Source: Stenotrophomonas sp. PS02289 (GTDB taxonomy: Bacteria; Pseudomonadota; Gammaproteobacteria; Xanthomonadales; Xanthomonadaceae). From it: 62,891 nucleotides of DNA. Below are positions 27,164 to 36,042 of this stretch, piece after piece. The first letter of the stretch is position 1. Each line of letters opens with the position of its first letter. The notes below the pieces were generated by a model. It searched no databases, was not told where the DNA came from, and worked only from the letters and a program-made list of their open reading frames with translations. The translations under genes and the position numbers were made by a program. The stretch lies in NCBI RefSeq assembly GCF_029960115.1, contig NZ_JASCOZ010000005.1:1-62891 (forward strand). The letters are read 5' to 3'.

Positions 27164-28921
27164 ATGCGCGTAGAGCAACAGCTGACGTTTCACAGTTTTG
27201 ATGGCCAGGAGCTGTTCTACCGGTACTGGCCGGCCACCACCGGAACGACTCCGGCGAAGGCCGTCGTTCTGCTGCACCGGGGCCATGAGCACTCGGGCCG
27301 GGTGGTCCATCTGGTGGATGAACTCGACATGCCGGATGCGGCGGTGTTCGCCTGGGATGCGCGCGGCAACGGCCGGTCACCCGGCGTACGCGGCGATGCG
27401 CCGGGTTTTGACGCACTGGTGCGCGACCTGGACCGCTTCATCGCGCTGATCGGCGAGCAGCATGGCATCGCGGTGGAAGACATCGCCATCGTCGCCCAGA
27501 GCGTCGGTGCCGTGGTGGCGGCCACCTGGGTGCACGACTACGCGCCGCCGCTGCGGGCGCTGGTGCTCGCCTCGCCGGCCTTCAAGGTGAAGCTGTATGT
27601 GCCGTTGGCGGTGCCGGGGCTGAAGCTGATGCAGAAGCTGCGTGGCAACTTCTTCGTCAACAGCTACGTCAAGCCGCAGTGGTTGACCCATGACCCGGCA
27701 CGCGTCGAGAGTTACCGCAGCGACGATTTGATCACCCGGCCGATCTCGGTGCGTGTGCTGCTGGGTCTTTACGAGGCGGCCGAACGCGTGGTTGGCGATG
27801 CGCAGGCGATCACCGTGCCGACCCAGTTGCTGGTGTCCGGCTCGGACTTCGTGGTGCACCGCGCACCGCAGGACCGCTTCTACGAGCGCCTGTCCAGCCC
27901 GGTGAAGGAACGTCACCTGCTGCCGGGCTTCTTCCACGACACGCTGGGCGAGCACGACCGCGCGCCCGCCATCGCCGCCATCCGTCGCTTTTTGGGCGAG
28001 CGCTTCGCCGCGCCGCTGGTGCGCCCCAGCCTGCGTGATGCGCACCGCCAGGGGCCGACCTTCAATGAAGCAGAAGTGCTGGCGTGGCCACCGCAGCGCA
28101 ACAGCCTGCAGGACCTGTACTGGCGCTTCACCCGCGCCGGGCTGCGCTTCGGCGGCAACCTCTCCGAAGGCATCGCACTGGGGCTGCAGACCGGTTTTGA
28201 TTCGGGCAGCACCCTGGACTACATCTACCGCAACGAGGCGCGCGGCCGTGGTCCGTTGGGGCGCATGGTGGACCGTAACTACCTGGACGCGATCGGCTGG
28301 CGCGGCATCCGCATCCGTCGCACGCATGTGCGTGAGTTGCTGCAGCAAGCAGCCCGGCTGCTGCGCGCGCAGGGACAGCCGGTGCGGGTCATGGACGTGG
28401 CGGCCGGTCATGGCCGCTACGCGCTGGATGACCTGGCGCAGGGCGATCAGCGCGCAGACGCCATTCTGCTGCGCGACTTCAGCCCGCTCAACGTAGAGCA
28501 GGGCAGGGCGCTGATCCGCCAGTTCAATGCGGACGACATCGCCACCTTCGAACAGGGCGATGCCTTCGATGCGCAATCCTTGGCCGCGCTGCCGGTGGGC
28601 CCAACGCTGTCGATTGTCTCGGGCCTGTACGAGTTGTTTGCCGATAACGACGCGGTGTCACGTTCACTCCAGGGCATTGCAGCGGCGATGCGTGACGGCG
28701 GCTACCTGGTCTACACCGGGCAGCCTTGGCACCCGCAGCTGGAGTTCATCGCGCGCGCACTCACCAGCCACCGCGAAGGCGCGGCGTGGGTCATGCGTCG
28801 GCGCACCCAGCAGGAGATGGACGAACTGGTGCGGTTGGCCGGATTCGAGAAGGTCGAGCAGCGCATCGATGCGTTCGGCATCTTCACCGTTTCACTGGCA
28901 CGACGGGTGACCCATGGCTGA
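27164..28921 (+). CDS. ynbC: Alpha/beta hydrolase-methyltransferase fusion (YnbC-like)
   Basis: A 585-residue two-domain protein. Residues about 1-290 are a serine alpha/beta hydrolase (Hydrolase_4/monoacylglycerol lipase type): oxyanion region LLHRGHEHSGR, nucleophile Ser113 in AQSVGA, and catalytic His near GFFHDTLGEHDR. Residues about 395-585 form a class I SAM-dependent methyltransferase with motif I MDVAAGHGRYAL (about 408-419). This matches the architecture of E. coli YnbC. The nucleophile elbow is A-x-S-x-G rather than G-x-S-x-G. It overlaps ynbD by 8 nt. Hydrolysis of a lipid ester and methylation of a lipid head group are plausible, unproven roles. Confidence 0.85.
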   Translation: MRVEQQLTFHSFDGQELFYRYWPATTGTTPAKAVVLLHRGHEHSGRVVHLVDELDMPDAAVFAWDARGNGRSPGVRGDAPGFDALVRDLDRFIALIGEQHGIAVEDIAIVAQSVGAVVAATWVHDYAPPLRALVLASPAFKVKLYVPLAVPGLKLMQKLRGNFFVNSYVKPQWLTHDPARVESYRSDDLITRPISVRVLLGLYEAAERVVGDAQAITVPTQLLVSGSDFVVHRAPQDRFYERLSSPVKERHLLPGFFHDTLGEHDRAPAIAAIRRFLGERFAAPLVRPSLRDAHRQGPTFNEAEVLAWPPQRNSLQDLYWRFTRAGLRFGGNLSEGIALGLQTGFDSGSTLDYIYRNEARGRGPLGRMVDRNYLDAIGWRGIRIRRTHVRELLQQAARLLRAQGQPVRVMDVAAGHGRYALDDLAQGDQRADAILLRDFSPLNVEQGRALIRQFNADDIATFEQGDAFDAQSLAALPVGPTLSIVSGLYELFADNDAVSRSLQGIAAAMRDGGYLVYTGQPWHPQLEFIARALTSHREGAAWVMRRRTQQEMDELVRLAGFEKVEQRIDAFGIFTVSLARRVTHG

Positions 28922-30245
28922 GGGTGCGCGCCCGTGGCGACGCGCGCTGCTGTGGCTGGCCGTGCTGGGGCCGTTCTTCTTCCTCAGCTACGGCCTGGCC
29001 AATCACCTGGCGTCGCTGCGGTCGTTTGTGCCGTCCATCGTGTTTGGATGGGAAGCGCGGATCCCGTTCCAGGCCTGGACCATCGTGCCGTACTGGTCCA
29101 TCGATCTGTTCTACGTGGCCTCGTTCTTCATCTGTACCTATCGCGCCGAGCTGGATGCGCATGCGCGACGGCTGCTGACGGCGCAGCTGCTGTCGGTGAC
29201 GTGCTTCCTGCTGTGGCCGCTGCGCTTCAGCCTGGAACGACCGGAAACCGGCGGCGTGTTCGGCTGGCTGTTCGACGTGCTGCTGGGCTTCGACAAACCG
29301 TTCAACCAGGCACCCTCGCTGCACATCGTGCTGCTGGTGGTGCTGTGGGTGCGCTACCAGCAGCATCTGCAGGGGTGGTGGCGTGCGGCGCTGCATGTGT
29401 GGTTCGGCCTCATCGGGCTGTCGGTGCTGACCACCTGGCAGCACCATTTCATTGACGTGCCCACCGGCGTGGCGGTGGGCTGGCTGTGCGTGTGGATGTG
29501 GCCGATTGAAGCGCGCTCGCCGTTGGCCGCATGGCAGACCGCGCGTGACCCGGTGCGCTGGAAGCTGGCGGTGCTGTATGCACTCGGCAGTGCAGGATGC
29601 GCGGCCTTGGCGCTGCATCTGGGCGGTTGGGCGCTGTGGCTGGGGTGGCCGGCGCTGTCGCTGGCTCTGGTTGCGCTGGCCTATGCCGGCCTGGGCGCTG
29701 CGGTGTTCCAGAAACAGGAAGATGGCCGCTTGAGCATGGCGGCGACCTGGCTGCTCGCCCCCTATCTGCTGGCCGCGTGGGGCAACTCGCGCTGGTGGAC
29801 GCGGCGCATGCCGCAGCCGCAACAGGTGATCGAAGGTGTCTGGCTGGGTCGACTGCCCGAGGCGGGTGCCGCGTTGCAGCCGACGACGGTGGTGGATGTC
29901 TGTGCCGAGCTGCCGTTCCGCGGGCGCGTACGCCACTACCGCCACATACCAATGCTGGACCTTGCGACCCCGACACCCGCAGCGCTGCGCAGGGCCGCCG
30001 AGGCGATCGCGCACGGCCACCGACGCGGCAGCGTGCTGGTGTGCTGCGCACTGGGCTACTCACGCAGCGCCGCAGCGCTGGCGACCTGGTTGTGCCTGAG
30101 CGGTCGCGCCGACAGTGCCGATAACGCGGTGGCGTTGCTGGCACTGGATTGTCCGTGGATCGTGCTGAAGCCACGGCATCGCCGCGCCATCGAACAGGCG
30201 CTTCTCCTCCCCGAGTCGCACGGCTCACTGCAGGTGAACGCATGA
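28914..30245 (+). CDS. ynbD: PAP2-like membrane phosphatase with C-terminal dual-specificity phosphatase domain (YnbD-like)
   Basis: A 443-residue membrane protein. The N-terminal half carries several helices and PAP2-type motifs (FNQAPSLHIVLL around residue 130; HHFIDVPTGVAVGW around 180), expected to remove phosphate from lipid phosphates. The C-terminal approximately 150 residues form a dual-specificity/tyrosine phosphatase domain with the CX5R loop CALGYSRS (Cys378 to Arg384). The fusion equals E. coli YnbD. It overlaps ynbC upstream by 8 nt and the small membrane gene downstream by 4 nt, so it is part of the lipid operon. Confidence 0.87.
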   Translation: MAEGARPWRRALLWLAVLGPFFFLSYGLANHLASLRSFVPSIVFGWEARIPFQAWTIVPYWSIDLFYVASFFICTYRAELDAHARRLLTAQLLSVTCFLLWPLRFSLERPETGGVFGWLFDVLLGFDKPFNQAPSLHIVLLVVLWVRYQQHLQGWWRAALHVWFGLIGLSVLTTWQHHFIDVPTGVAVGWLCVWMWPIEARSPLAAWQTARDPVRWKLAVLYALGSAGCAALALHLGGWALWLGWPALSLALVALAYAGLGAAVFQKQEDGRLSMAATWLLAPYLLAAWGNSRWWTRRMPQPQQVIEGVWLGRLPEAGAALQPTTVVDVCAELPFRGRVRHYRHIPMLDLATPTPAALRRAAEAIAHGHRRGSVLVCCALGYSRSAAALATWLCLSGRADSADNAVALLALDCPWIVLKPRHRRAIEQALLLPESHGSLQVNA

Positions 30246-30661
30246 GCGACCTGATGCAGATCCGCACCATGGCGGCCATCCTGCGACAGGGCCGCGGCCT
30301 GGCGTCGGTGGCCTGGTTGTGCGCGGCCGCCGCGCTGGCCCTGCTGTGCCTGGGTCCGCTGACCACCGTGTCCAGCGGTGCGGCGTTGTTCTCGCTGATG
30401 GCCGGAGCGGTGCAGGCGGGTTACGCGCTGCGGGTCAACTTCGATCACGCGTTGCTGGAGGCCTTTGCCGCCACCGGGAACGATGACGATCCGACGCGTC
30501 TGGACGCGGCGCTGGCCGCCCTCGGGCTGCGTGCAACGGCACAGGCGCAACGCAGCTGGGCGGACCGCTGGCAGGGCATGCGCGGCTTGCTGCGGGGGCA
30601 ATGCATCGCGCTGATGGTGCAGGTGTTGCTGCTGCTCTGCGCGATCTGGCTGCGCGGATGA
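30242..30661 (+). CDS. Small membrane protein of the lipid operon
   Basis: A 139-residue protein not matched to a known family. It has hydrophobic segments at about residues 22-60 and a C-terminal helix at about 120-137 (CIALMVQVLLLLCAIWL), with a polar, partly acidic middle (TGNDDDPTRLD). The ATG at 30242 overlaps the ynbD stop (ATGA). Its fixed place between phosphatase and acyltransferase genes suggests an accessory or scaffold role in the same lipid pathway; nothing more can be supported. Confidence 0.7.
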   Translation: MSDLMQIRTMAAILRQGRGLASVAWLCAAAALALLCLGPLTTVSSGAALFSLMAGAVQAGYALRVNFDHALLEAFAATGNDDDPTRLDAALAALGLRATAQAQRSWADRWQGMRGLLRGQCIALMVQVLLLLCAIWLRG

Positions 30662-30700
30662 AGGGGAACGGGGAGAAACGATACATGCGGGGGATCTTTG

Positions 30701-31333
30701 ATGCTGGCTGATCTGGTGGCGCGTGGCTGCAGTGGTGCGATCCGCACCCTGACCGGGGCACGCGCGCTGTGGCAGGGCTGCGCGCCGTCGAGCGACCATC
30801 GCGTGTACTACGGCAACCATGCCAGCCACGGTGACTTCGTGCTGATCTGGTCGTCGCTGCCGGTGCAGCTGCGCCGCCAGGTACGTCCCGTGGCGGCCGC
30901 CGAGTACTGGCAGCGCGACGGTCTGCGCCGCTATCTGATCCATGCCGTGTTCAACGGCGTGCTGATCGAGCGCGAGCGCACGGCACGGCAGCAGGATCCG
31001 ATCGCGTGCCTGTGCCAGGCGGTGGATGAAGGCAACTCCTTGATCCTGTTTCCAGAAGGCACGCGCAACCCCGAGGAAGGCCTGCTGCCGTTCAAAAGCG
31101 GCATCTACCACCTGGCGCGGCAACGGCCCGAACTGGAGTTCGTGCCGGTGTGGATCGACAACCTCAAGCGCGTGATGCCCAAGGGGCGCTGGTTGCCGTT
31201 GCCGCTGCTGTGCACCACCACCTTCGGCGAGCCGCTGCGGTTGAACGCCGGCGAGGACAAGCAGCAGTTCCTCGACCGCGCGCGTCAGGCCCTGCTCGCG
31301 CTGGATCCGCAGCCGGCACGGAGTGGCGCATGA
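30701..31333 (+). CDS. 1-acyl-glycerol-3-phosphate acyltransferase family protein
   Basis: A PlsC-type acyltransferase predicted to acylate a lysophospholipid, typically turning lysophosphatidate into phosphatidate. The 210-residue protein (ATG at 30701, preceded by TTG at 30698) shows catalytic motif NHASHGD (His40-x4-Asp45) and substrate motif LFPEGTRNPEEG (FPEGTR at 117-122). It sits between the small membrane gene and the CDP-diglyceride synthase gene, overlapping the latter by 4 nt. Together they supply phosphatidate and CDP-lipid to the YnbA-like transferase. E. coli ynbABCD lacks such a gene. Confidence 0.9.
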   Translation: MLADLVARGCSGAIRTLTGARALWQGCAPSSDHRVYYGNHASHGDFVLIWSSLPVQLRRQVRPVAAAEYWQRDGLRRYLIHAVFNGVLIERERTARQQDPIACLCQAVDEGNSLILFPEGTRNPEEGLLPFKSGIYHLARQRPELEFVPVWIDNLKRVMPKGRWLPLPLLCTTTFGEPLRLNAGEDKQQFLDRARQALLALDPQPARSGA

Positions 31334-32310
31334 TCGCCCTGCAGAACCTCGCCGCGCACGTTGCGCAGCTTTCCACCCATGCGCAGACCCGCCTGCTGTT
31401 TGCCGGTATTGCGGCCGTGCTGGTGGTGGCCACGGTGATCGCCGAGACGCTGCGCTGGCGCACCCGGCATGCGCCCAGCAGCGTCGTTGCCAACCTCGTC
31501 TCGCGCATCCGTGCGTGGTGGGTGATGGCGGCGGTGGTGGCATTGGCGTTCTTCTTCGGCCGCACCGGTGTGATCGTACTGTTCGCGATCGTCTCGCTGT
31601 TCGCGCTGCGCGAGTTCATTACCCTCACGCCGACCCGCGCCGGCGACTACTACGCGCTGCTGGCCGCGTTCTATGTGGTGCTGCCATGGCAGTACTGGCT
31701 GGTGTGGACCGACTGGTACGGCATGTACACGCTGCTCATTCCGGTCTACGCGTTCCTGTTCCTGCCTATCCTGGCGACCATCGGCGGTGACACCACCCAC
31801 TACCTGGAGCGCACCTCCAAGGTGCAGTGGGGGCTGATGATCTGCGTGTTCTGCATTTCGCACGTGCCGGCGCTGTTGAACCTCCGCCTGGAGGGCGTGG
31901 AGCCGGCGCGCAACCTGCTGCTGTTCGCCTTCCTGGTGATCGTGGTGCAGTCCTCGGACGTGCTGCAGTACATCTGGGGCAAGCTGCTGGGCCGGCACCT
32001 GATCGCACCGAAGCTCTCGCCGTCGAAAACGGTGGAGGGCTTCGTCGGCGGGGTGCTCTCGGCCAGCGCGCTGGGCGCGGCGCTGTGGTGGCTGACGCCG
32101 TTCACGCCGTGGCAGGCGTTCGGGATGTCGCTGGCGATCAACCTGATGGGGTTCTGGGGTGGCCTGGTGATGTCGGCGATCAAGCGCGATCGCGGGATCA
32201 AGGACTGGGGCCACATGATCGAGGGCCATGGCGGCATGCTCGATCGGTTGGATTCGGTGTGCTTTGCCGCGCCGGTGTTCTTCCACCTGGTGCGTTATTT
32301 CTGGGGTTGA
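31330..32310 (+). CDS. ynbB: Phosphatidate cytidylyltransferase, CdsA/YnbB-like
   Basis: This integral-membrane enzyme makes CDP-diacylglycerol from phosphatidate and CTP. The 326-residue protein has about eight hydrophobic segments and the CDS family signature near its C-terminus: SAIKRDRGIKDWG followed by EGHGGMLDRLDS, with the usual Pro before the HGG replaced by Glu. The ATG at 31330 overlaps the acyltransferase stop. As the last gene of the operon it is probably a second, dedicated CDP-lipid synthase for the YnbA-like enzyme. The housekeeping cdsA is expected elsewhere in the genome. A REP element follows 5 nt after the stop. Confidence 0.88.
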   Translation: MIALQNLAAHVAQLSTHAQTRLLFAGIAAVLVVATVIAETLRWRTRHAPSSVVANLVSRIRAWWVMAAVVALAFFFGRTGVIVLFAIVSLFALREFITLTPTRAGDYYALLAAFYVVLPWQYWLVWTDWYGMYTLLIPVYAFLFLPILATIGGDTTHYLERTSKVQWGLMICVFCISHVPALLNLRLEGVEPARNLLLFAFLVIVVQSSDVLQYIWGKLLGRHLIAPKLSPSKTVEGFVGGVLSASALGAALWWLTPFTPWQAFGMSLAINLMGFWGGLVMSAIKRDRGIKDWGHMIEGHGGMLDRLDSVCFAAPVFFHLVRYFWG

Positions 32311-32315
32311 AGCGC

Positions 32316-32340
32316 GTGCCGACCAACGGTCGGCACCTAC
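32316..32340. repeat. SMAG-like REP between lipid operon and fis
   Basis: GTGCCGACC (32316-32324), loop AAC, GGTCGGCAC (32328-32336), then CTAC (32337-32340), which reads GTAG on the minus strand. It is a complete GTAG-stem REP between two convergent genes, where it may act as an mRNA 3' end. Confidence 0.85.
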
Positions 32341-32354
32341 CGTCGTCTGGCACC

Positions 32355-32696
<342 letters not shown>

Positions 32697-32760
32697 CTAG
32701 CGCGTGCCGGTGGCCCCCGCCATGCCAGAACGCGCAATAAAGGGTTACAGCAGTGAACGC

Positions 32761-33534
32761 TTACAGAAACTCAAAGGTGAACGCGACCGTCGAGGCGGCG
32801 GGTTCACGAACCCGGAACGCGATCTGTGCGCTTTGCCCCGGTTCAAGTATGGACGCCGCATCGCCGCCGGGGCCCAGATAGTCCTGGGGTGCGAACACGC
32901 CGGTGCCGATCACACGGCCGTCGGCATCGGAAAGCGACAGGCGCAGCAATGGCCACGCCTGCGCCCAGCGGGCATCGTTGCGGAAGCTGGCCTGTACCTG
33001 CAGCGCGCCGGGCTGGGTGGGGACCGGCCGCACGTCACGGCTGATCATGCTGAAAGCGGTCGGCTCATGCCAGGCAGGCAGGCTGCAGCGCAGCACGCTG
33101 CACAGTCCGGCCACCCACGGCCGGCTGCCGGCGTCGGCAGCGAGGTTGGCGCGGTCGGCCACCATGATCTGCACCACCAGCAACGCCACCAGGCCACCGA
33201 CCAGGCCCCATTGCCAACGCGGCGCGCGCGGCGCGGCAGCAGGTGCACGGGTGAAGCTGGGAGCCACCACGGTCGGTTCTTCCTGCGCGGAAGCGGCTGC
33301 CGGCACGGGTTCCGGTTCGGCGACCGGCGGCTCGCTCGGCGGTTCCGTTGCGGGAATCGCTTCTTCAGCCGCTTCTGCTTCCGTTGCAGGCACGTGGGCC
33401 TGCAGCGCCTCTTCGGCCGGTGCTGCCCGTTCGGGCGCGTCCTCGGCGGACGGCTCTGAAGCGGCAGCAGGTCCGGGCGTGGCACGCAGGAACGTGGCCA
33501 GAGGGCGGCGTGGTGGCGGGGTGGGCTCGGTCAT
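32761..33534 (-). CDS. DUF3426 domain membrane protein
   Basis: A 257-residue protein of unknown function. Residues about 1-105 are low-complexity Pro/Ala/Glu-rich sequence (probably cytoplasmic), then one membrane helix (about 110-130, WGLVGGLVALLVVQIMVA), then a DUF3426 domain (about 140-257) with a Cys pair (CSVLRC) and the ending FRVREPAASTVAFTFEFL. Many family members start with a zinc ribbon; none is present here. The gene follows prmA by 29 nt and precedes fis, so they are probably cotranscribed. Confidence 0.8.
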   Translation of the reverse strand: MTEPTPPPRRPLATFLRATPGPAAASEPSAEDAPERAAPAEEALQAHVPATEAEAAEEAIPATEPPSEPPVAEPEPVPAAASAQEEPTVVAPSFTRAPAAAPRAPRWQWGLVGGLVALLVVQIMVADRANLAADAGSRPWVAGLCSVLRCSLPAWHEPTAFSMISRDVRPVPTQPGALQVQASFRNDARWAQAWPLLRLSLSDADGRVIGTGVFAPQDYLGPGGDAASILEPGQSAQIAFRVREPAASTVAFTFEFL

Positions 33535-33563
33535 GCGTCAGGGCCGGGCGAAGGTGCTGCTAT

Positions 33564-34484
33564 TCAAGCACGACGGACGCCGGTGATGCGCATCCAGTCG
33601 TCTTCGCGGGTGGCTTCCAGCTGATCGAACCAGGCGGCGTAGCGCTGCAGCAGCTCGTCTTCCTGGCCGTGCAGAATGCCGGACAGCGCAATGCGGCCGC
33701 CCGGTGCCACGCGTGCGGCCAGCACCTCGGCCAATGCATCCAGTGCCGAGGCCAGGATGTTGGCCACCACCACGGGGTAGGTGGCCTGCGGTTCGTCGGC
33801 GGGCAGGTACACCTGCATCCGGTGTTGCTCGCCATTGCGCTCTGCGTTGTCGCCGGTGGCGATCACGGCCTGCGGGTCGTTGTCCACGCCCACCGCCTGC
33901 GCGGCACCCAGCTTGAGTGCGGCCAGGGCCAGAATGCCCGAGCCACAACCGAAGTCGAGGACGGTGCGGCCTTCCAGCACGCCTTCTTCGGCCAGGCTGT
34001 CCAGCCAGCGCAGGCACAGCGCGGTGGTCGGGTGCGTGCCCGAGCCGAACGCCAGGCCCGGGTCCAGTCGTACCACGGCCGCATCGGCGCCCTGCGCCGC
34101 CTCGGGCAGCTCATGGTTCCACGGCACAATCCAGGTGCGGGACCCGAATGCCATCGGCTGGAACTGATCCAGCCAGGCGCGTTCCCAGTCTTCATCTTCC
34201 ACCGCACGGAAGCTGGCGCTTTCCCAGGCCAGTCCCGGATCGAAGGCCTCCAGCGCGGCCAGCAGGGCCAATGCATTGGTGTCGGCGGGGAACAGGGCGC
34301 TGAGCACCAGGTCGTTCCACAGCGGCGTCTCGCCCACACCCGGCTCCAGAATGGCGCGTTCGTTGCTGGTGTCCGCATCGGCATCCAGCAGGGTCACCGC
34401 CAGTGCGCCCACATCATCCAGCGCATTCTCGTAACGGGGCTGGGTGGCTTCGGTGCAGTGCAGGGTGAGTTCCAGATACGGCAT
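33564..34484 (-). CDS. prmA: Ribosomal protein L11 methyltransferase
   Basis: PrmA trimethylates ribosomal protein L11 using S-adenosylmethionine. The 306-residue protein has an N-terminal L11-recognition domain ([19 protein letters not shown]), then [17 protein letters not shown] and [19 protein letters not shown]. The methyltransferase motif I is [20 protein letters not shown], with [12 protein letters not shown] as motif IV. Length is close to E. coli (293). It heads the prmA-DUF3426-fis group and is divergent from the unknown gene at 34656, with a perfect palindrome between them. Confidence 0.95.
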   Translation of the reverse strand: MPYLELTLHCTEATQPRYENALDDVGALAVTLLDADADTSNERAILEPGVGETPLWNDLVLSALFPADTNALALLAALEAFDPGLAWESASFRAVEDEDWERAWLDQFQPMAFGSRTWIVPWNHELPEAAQGADAAVVRLDPGLAFGSGTHPTTALCLRWLDSLAEEGVLEGRTVLDFGCGSGILALAALKLGAAQAVGVDNDPQAVIATGDNAERNGEQHRMQVYLPADEPQATYPVVVANILASALDALAEVLAARVAPGGRIALSGILHGQEDELLQRYAAWFDQLEATREDDWMRITGVRRA

Positions 34485-34549
34485 GGGCGGGCAGCAACAG
34501 GCGGGAAAGCGAGCATGCTAGACGATTGCGCACGGCCCTGCCCGGAAGA

Positions 34550-34567
34550 TCTCACCATTTGGTGAGA
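34550..34567. promoter_or_regulatory. 18-bp palindrome in the prmA upstream region
   Basis: TCTCACCA-TT-TGGTGAGA has perfect 8-bp arms. It lies 66 nt upstream of prmA and 89 nt before the divergent gene at 34656, the usual place for an operator of a homodimeric regulator. The regulator is unknown; the CACC/GGTG core resembles NtrC sites but the spacing is one base short. Confidence 0.5.
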
Positions 34568-34655
34568 ATTCAGCCTCAATCATGTTCAGGCAGCCGGGCG
34601 ACAGCTTGATAAACTGGGGGTTGCGCTGTCCGTATCGTGGCCCGGCCCACTAAAC

Positions 34656-35615
34656 ATGACGTTTGTGCCCACCCTCAAAACCTGGTTGCTGGTGGTTCCG
34701 GCCCTGGCCTTGCTGGGGGTGGTGGGTTACCGCGCGGGCGGTCGTGTACTGGCACCGGCCGATCATGCCGAAGTGACGGCGGCCGAACTGCCTGCGGCGG
34801 CGTCCACTGCGGTGTTCCATCCGCAGGACCTGGCGCGCCAGTTGATCACCATGGAACGTCCGAACGCGGTGCCGTCCGGCTTGCCGCTGGACATCCGTGC
34901 CGACATCGAAGGTGACACCGACTTGTTTGCCTATGCCCAGCGGCTGCGCCAGCAGGCCGCGGAAGGCAACGCCGAAGCGCGCTGGATGGTCAGTCGTGTC
35001 TACGACTACTGCGCGCTGTATGCGATGGACCCGGGTGGCTACCAGCTGGACAACCATCTGCTCAGCAGCATGGGCATGAACAGCAGCGCGCCCATCGTGG
35101 AGGCGCGCGAACGGGTGGCGCGGCGCTGTGGCGGGTTTGTCGCTGCAGACGGCCTCGGCCGCAAGTTGATTCTTACCCAGCGGCTGCAGGCCGCACAGGC
35201 AGGCAATCTGGCGGCCGAAGCGGCGCTGATGGCTGACGGTCAGCCGCTGCAGCCGACGTCTGAGTATCGACGCGGCCTGGTTGAGCGCGTGCTGGATTCG
35301 CGCGACCCGGAAGCCTTCATGGCGCTGTCGCCGGCCATGGGCCAGCGTGCGGCCGGCGACGCGGCACTGGAGGGCTTGGTGGCCGGTGATCAGTTCAGTG
35401 AACTGGCCTGGCGTCTGGCTGCCTGCGAACTGGGCATGGCCTGTGGCCCGGACAGTGTGCTGATGAACAATTTCTGTGCGAACGGAGGGATCTGCTCGCA
35501 GGACAGTGGACAGGATTTTTCTGGTTTCGTGTATGACGCTGCGGTCTCGCGGCAAGGTGCGGGGAAAATGAAGACGTTGGTCGAAGAGCTGATCAAGCGG
35601 AGAAACGGGCGATGA
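34656..35615 (+). CDS. Membrane-anchored protein of unknown function
   Basis: A 319-residue protein with an N-terminal membrane anchor (residues about 7-27, WLLVVPALALLGVVGY) and a mainly alpha-helical periplasmic part. It contains short Sel1/TPR-like stretches (QRLRQQAAEGNAEARWMVSRVY; shown here as AEGNAEARWMVSRVYDYC) and Cys pairs near the C-terminus (ACELGMACG, FCANGGICSQ), consistent with disulfides in the periplasm. No family was recognised. It overlaps the next small membrane gene by 4 nt, so the two are likely expressed together. Confidence 0.7.
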   Translation: MTFVPTLKTWLLVVPALALLGVVGYRAGGRVLAPADHAEVTAAELPAAASTAVFHPQDLARQLITMERPNAVPSGLPLDIRADIEGDTDLFAYAQRLRQQAAEGNAEARWMVSRVYDYCALYAMDPGGYQLDNHLLSSMGMNSSAPIVEARERVARRCGGFVAADGLGRKLILTQRLQAAQAGNLAAEAALMADGQPLQPTSEYRRGLVERVLDSRDPEAFMALSPAMGQRAAGDAALEGLVAGDQFSELAWRLAACELGMACGPDSVLMNNFCANGGICSQDSGQDFSGFVYDAAVSRQGAGKMKTLVEELIKRRNGR

Positions 35616-35983
35616 ACTACCGTCGATTCCTGCATGGCGCGAAATTCTGGTTCTGGGTGGCGCTGTTCGTGGCCTACTCAGCCGGTGCGGTGGGCCTGGT
35701 GTTGATCGACACCTACGACGACCGCTACCGCAATCTGTCCAAGGTGAAGCTGACGTCGGTGAAGGTGCAGGAAGACGTGCGCCGGGCCGGGGCGAGCCAG
35801 GTGGCCGCGGTGTACCGCGCGCAGAGCGGCATGCCATTTGCGTCACTGCCGGCTGGCAGCACCTTCCAGGTGGTATGGCCGGATGGCTCGACCGAAACGA
35901 TGGTGATTGTCGATCCGACCTCCACGCTGGGCGTGGCTCCGGTAAAGGACACCCAGGTCACGGCAGCTGACGCCGCGCGCTGA
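35612..35983 (+). CDS. Small single-pass membrane protein of unknown function
   Basis: A 123-residue protein with a membrane helix at about residues 11-32 (FWFWVALFVAYSAGAVGLV) and a roughly 90-residue domain predicted outside the cytoplasm, beta-rich with TFQVVWPDGSTETMVIVD. The ATG overlaps the stop of the preceding gene. It is codirectional with the ADP-ribosyltransferase-like gene 60 nt downstream; whether it protects against or helps that protein is open. No family match was recognised. Confidence 0.65.
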   Translation: MNYRRFLHGAKFWFWVALFVAYSAGAVGLVLIDTYDDRYRNLSKVKLTSVKVQEDVRRAGASQVAAVYRAQSGMPFASLPAGSTFQVVWPDGSTETMVIVDPTSTLGVAPVKDTQVTAADAAR

Positions 35984-36042
35984 GTTGAAACAAATCGAAT
36001 GGACGGCTCGGTGCGGGTGGATTACTTCTTCCGCCCCCGAGT

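Noticed and set aside
34550-34567. NtrC binding site
   Set aside because: The CACC-N4-GGTG spacing is one base short of the usual NtrC consensus, so only an unspecified operator is claimed.
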